Shown one piece after another: positions 63,950 through 64,000 of a stretch of 64,000 bases of DNA (positions are counted from its first letter, which is position 1; each line of letters begins with the position of its first letter). The notes beneath the pieces are model-generated. The model made no database searches. It worked only from the letters and a program-made list of their open reading frames with translations, and was not told where the DNA came from. The translations under genes and the position numbers were made by a program. Source of the DNA: Limosilactobacillus fermentum. GTDB lineage: Bacteria; Bacillota; Bacilli; Lactobacillales; Lactobacillaceae. Location of the stretch: positions 444,546 through 508,545 of the forward strand of contig NZ_CP040910.1 in NCBI RefSeq assembly GCF_013394085.1. Reading direction: 5' to 3'.

Positions 63950-63978
63950 TTGACAGCGCTTACAAGATCGCCTATTAT
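63950..63978 (+). promoter_or_regulatory. Promoter at the right edge with a cre site
   Basis: TTGACA (63950-63955), 17 bases, TATTAT (63973-63978). TGACAGCGCTTACA at 63951-63964 matches the CcpA cre consensus with one mismatch and covers the -35, so the gene beyond the window edge is probably catabolite-repressed. Confidence 0.8.
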
Positions 63979-64000
63979 AATGACATAAGGTATTAAGTAT

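Overview
The window is a chromosomal stretch of a low-GC-phylum but GC-moderate (about 50%) lactic acid bacterium. Gene content, AGGAGG-type ribosome-binding sites, a T-box leader, CIRCE/CtsR/LexA/cre-type operators, an L-2-hydroxyisocaproate dehydrogenase and heavy CGG arginine codon use fit Limosilactobacillus, most likely L. fermentum or a near relative; the species name is inference. It is almost entirely core housekeeping DNA: no rRNA, CRISPR array, insertion sequence or prophage was seen.

Layout. 0-9 kb: rex, CIRCE-controlled groES-groEL, a KimA-type potassium importer, a small membrane protein, an IMPACT/YigZ protein, comFA-comFC and hpf. 9-17.3 kb: secA, prfB (programmed +1 frameshift), PspC- and YvlD-like membrane proteins, hprK-lgt-gpsA and galU. 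17.4-24.2 kb: a T-box leader (specifier probably AUG) before a nitrilase-family amidase, an aminotransferase and a ketopantoate-reductase-like gene; then a cupin, trxB, a MetA-family acyltransferase and cysK, which look like a thiol/cysteine unit. 24.3-30.1 kb: ilvE and L-hicDH on the minus strand, a HAD phosphatase, phosphoglucomutase and an HD-domain hydrolase. 30.1-40.8 kb: SOS-boxed uvrB-uvrA, a DEDDh exonuclease with a BRCT-like tail, rapZ-yvcK-whiA, a frameshifted tenA and CtsR-boxed clpP. 41-42.3 kb: two very small genes and tRNA-Arg(CCG), tRNA-Leu(CAG). 42.4-47.1 kb: gap, pgk, tpiA, eno. 47.3-57.7 kb: amino-acid permease, ClC channel, secG-rnr-smpB, a LURP/YxjI-like gene, ung, pta, tsaE, a GNAT gene and a second DnaQ-type exonuclease. 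57.8-64 kb: murB, cdaA-cdaR-glmM (c-di-AMP and glucosamine-1-phosphate synthesis), glmS, and at the edge a promoter overlapped by a cre site.

The genes join in recognisable circuits: protein quality control (groESL, clpP, smpB, rnr), glycolysis and amino-sugar/envelope supply (gap-pgk-tpi-eno, galU, pgcA, glmM, glmS, murB, rapZ-yvcK), c-di-AMP and potassium (cdaAR, kimA), DNA repair (uvrBA, ung, exonucleases), and sulfur/branched-chain amino-acid metabolism.

The most unusual signal is not a gene. A roughly 80-135 bp imperfect inverted-repeat element recurs at about ten intergenic sites. Stem positions change together between copies. In one subfamily it is joined to a conserved GAGGCTGGGA-type terminator, and the element always lies between the stop codon of one gene and that terminator. 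This looks like a family of structured 3'-UTR/terminator elements (or a small mobile element) that I cannot match to a named family.
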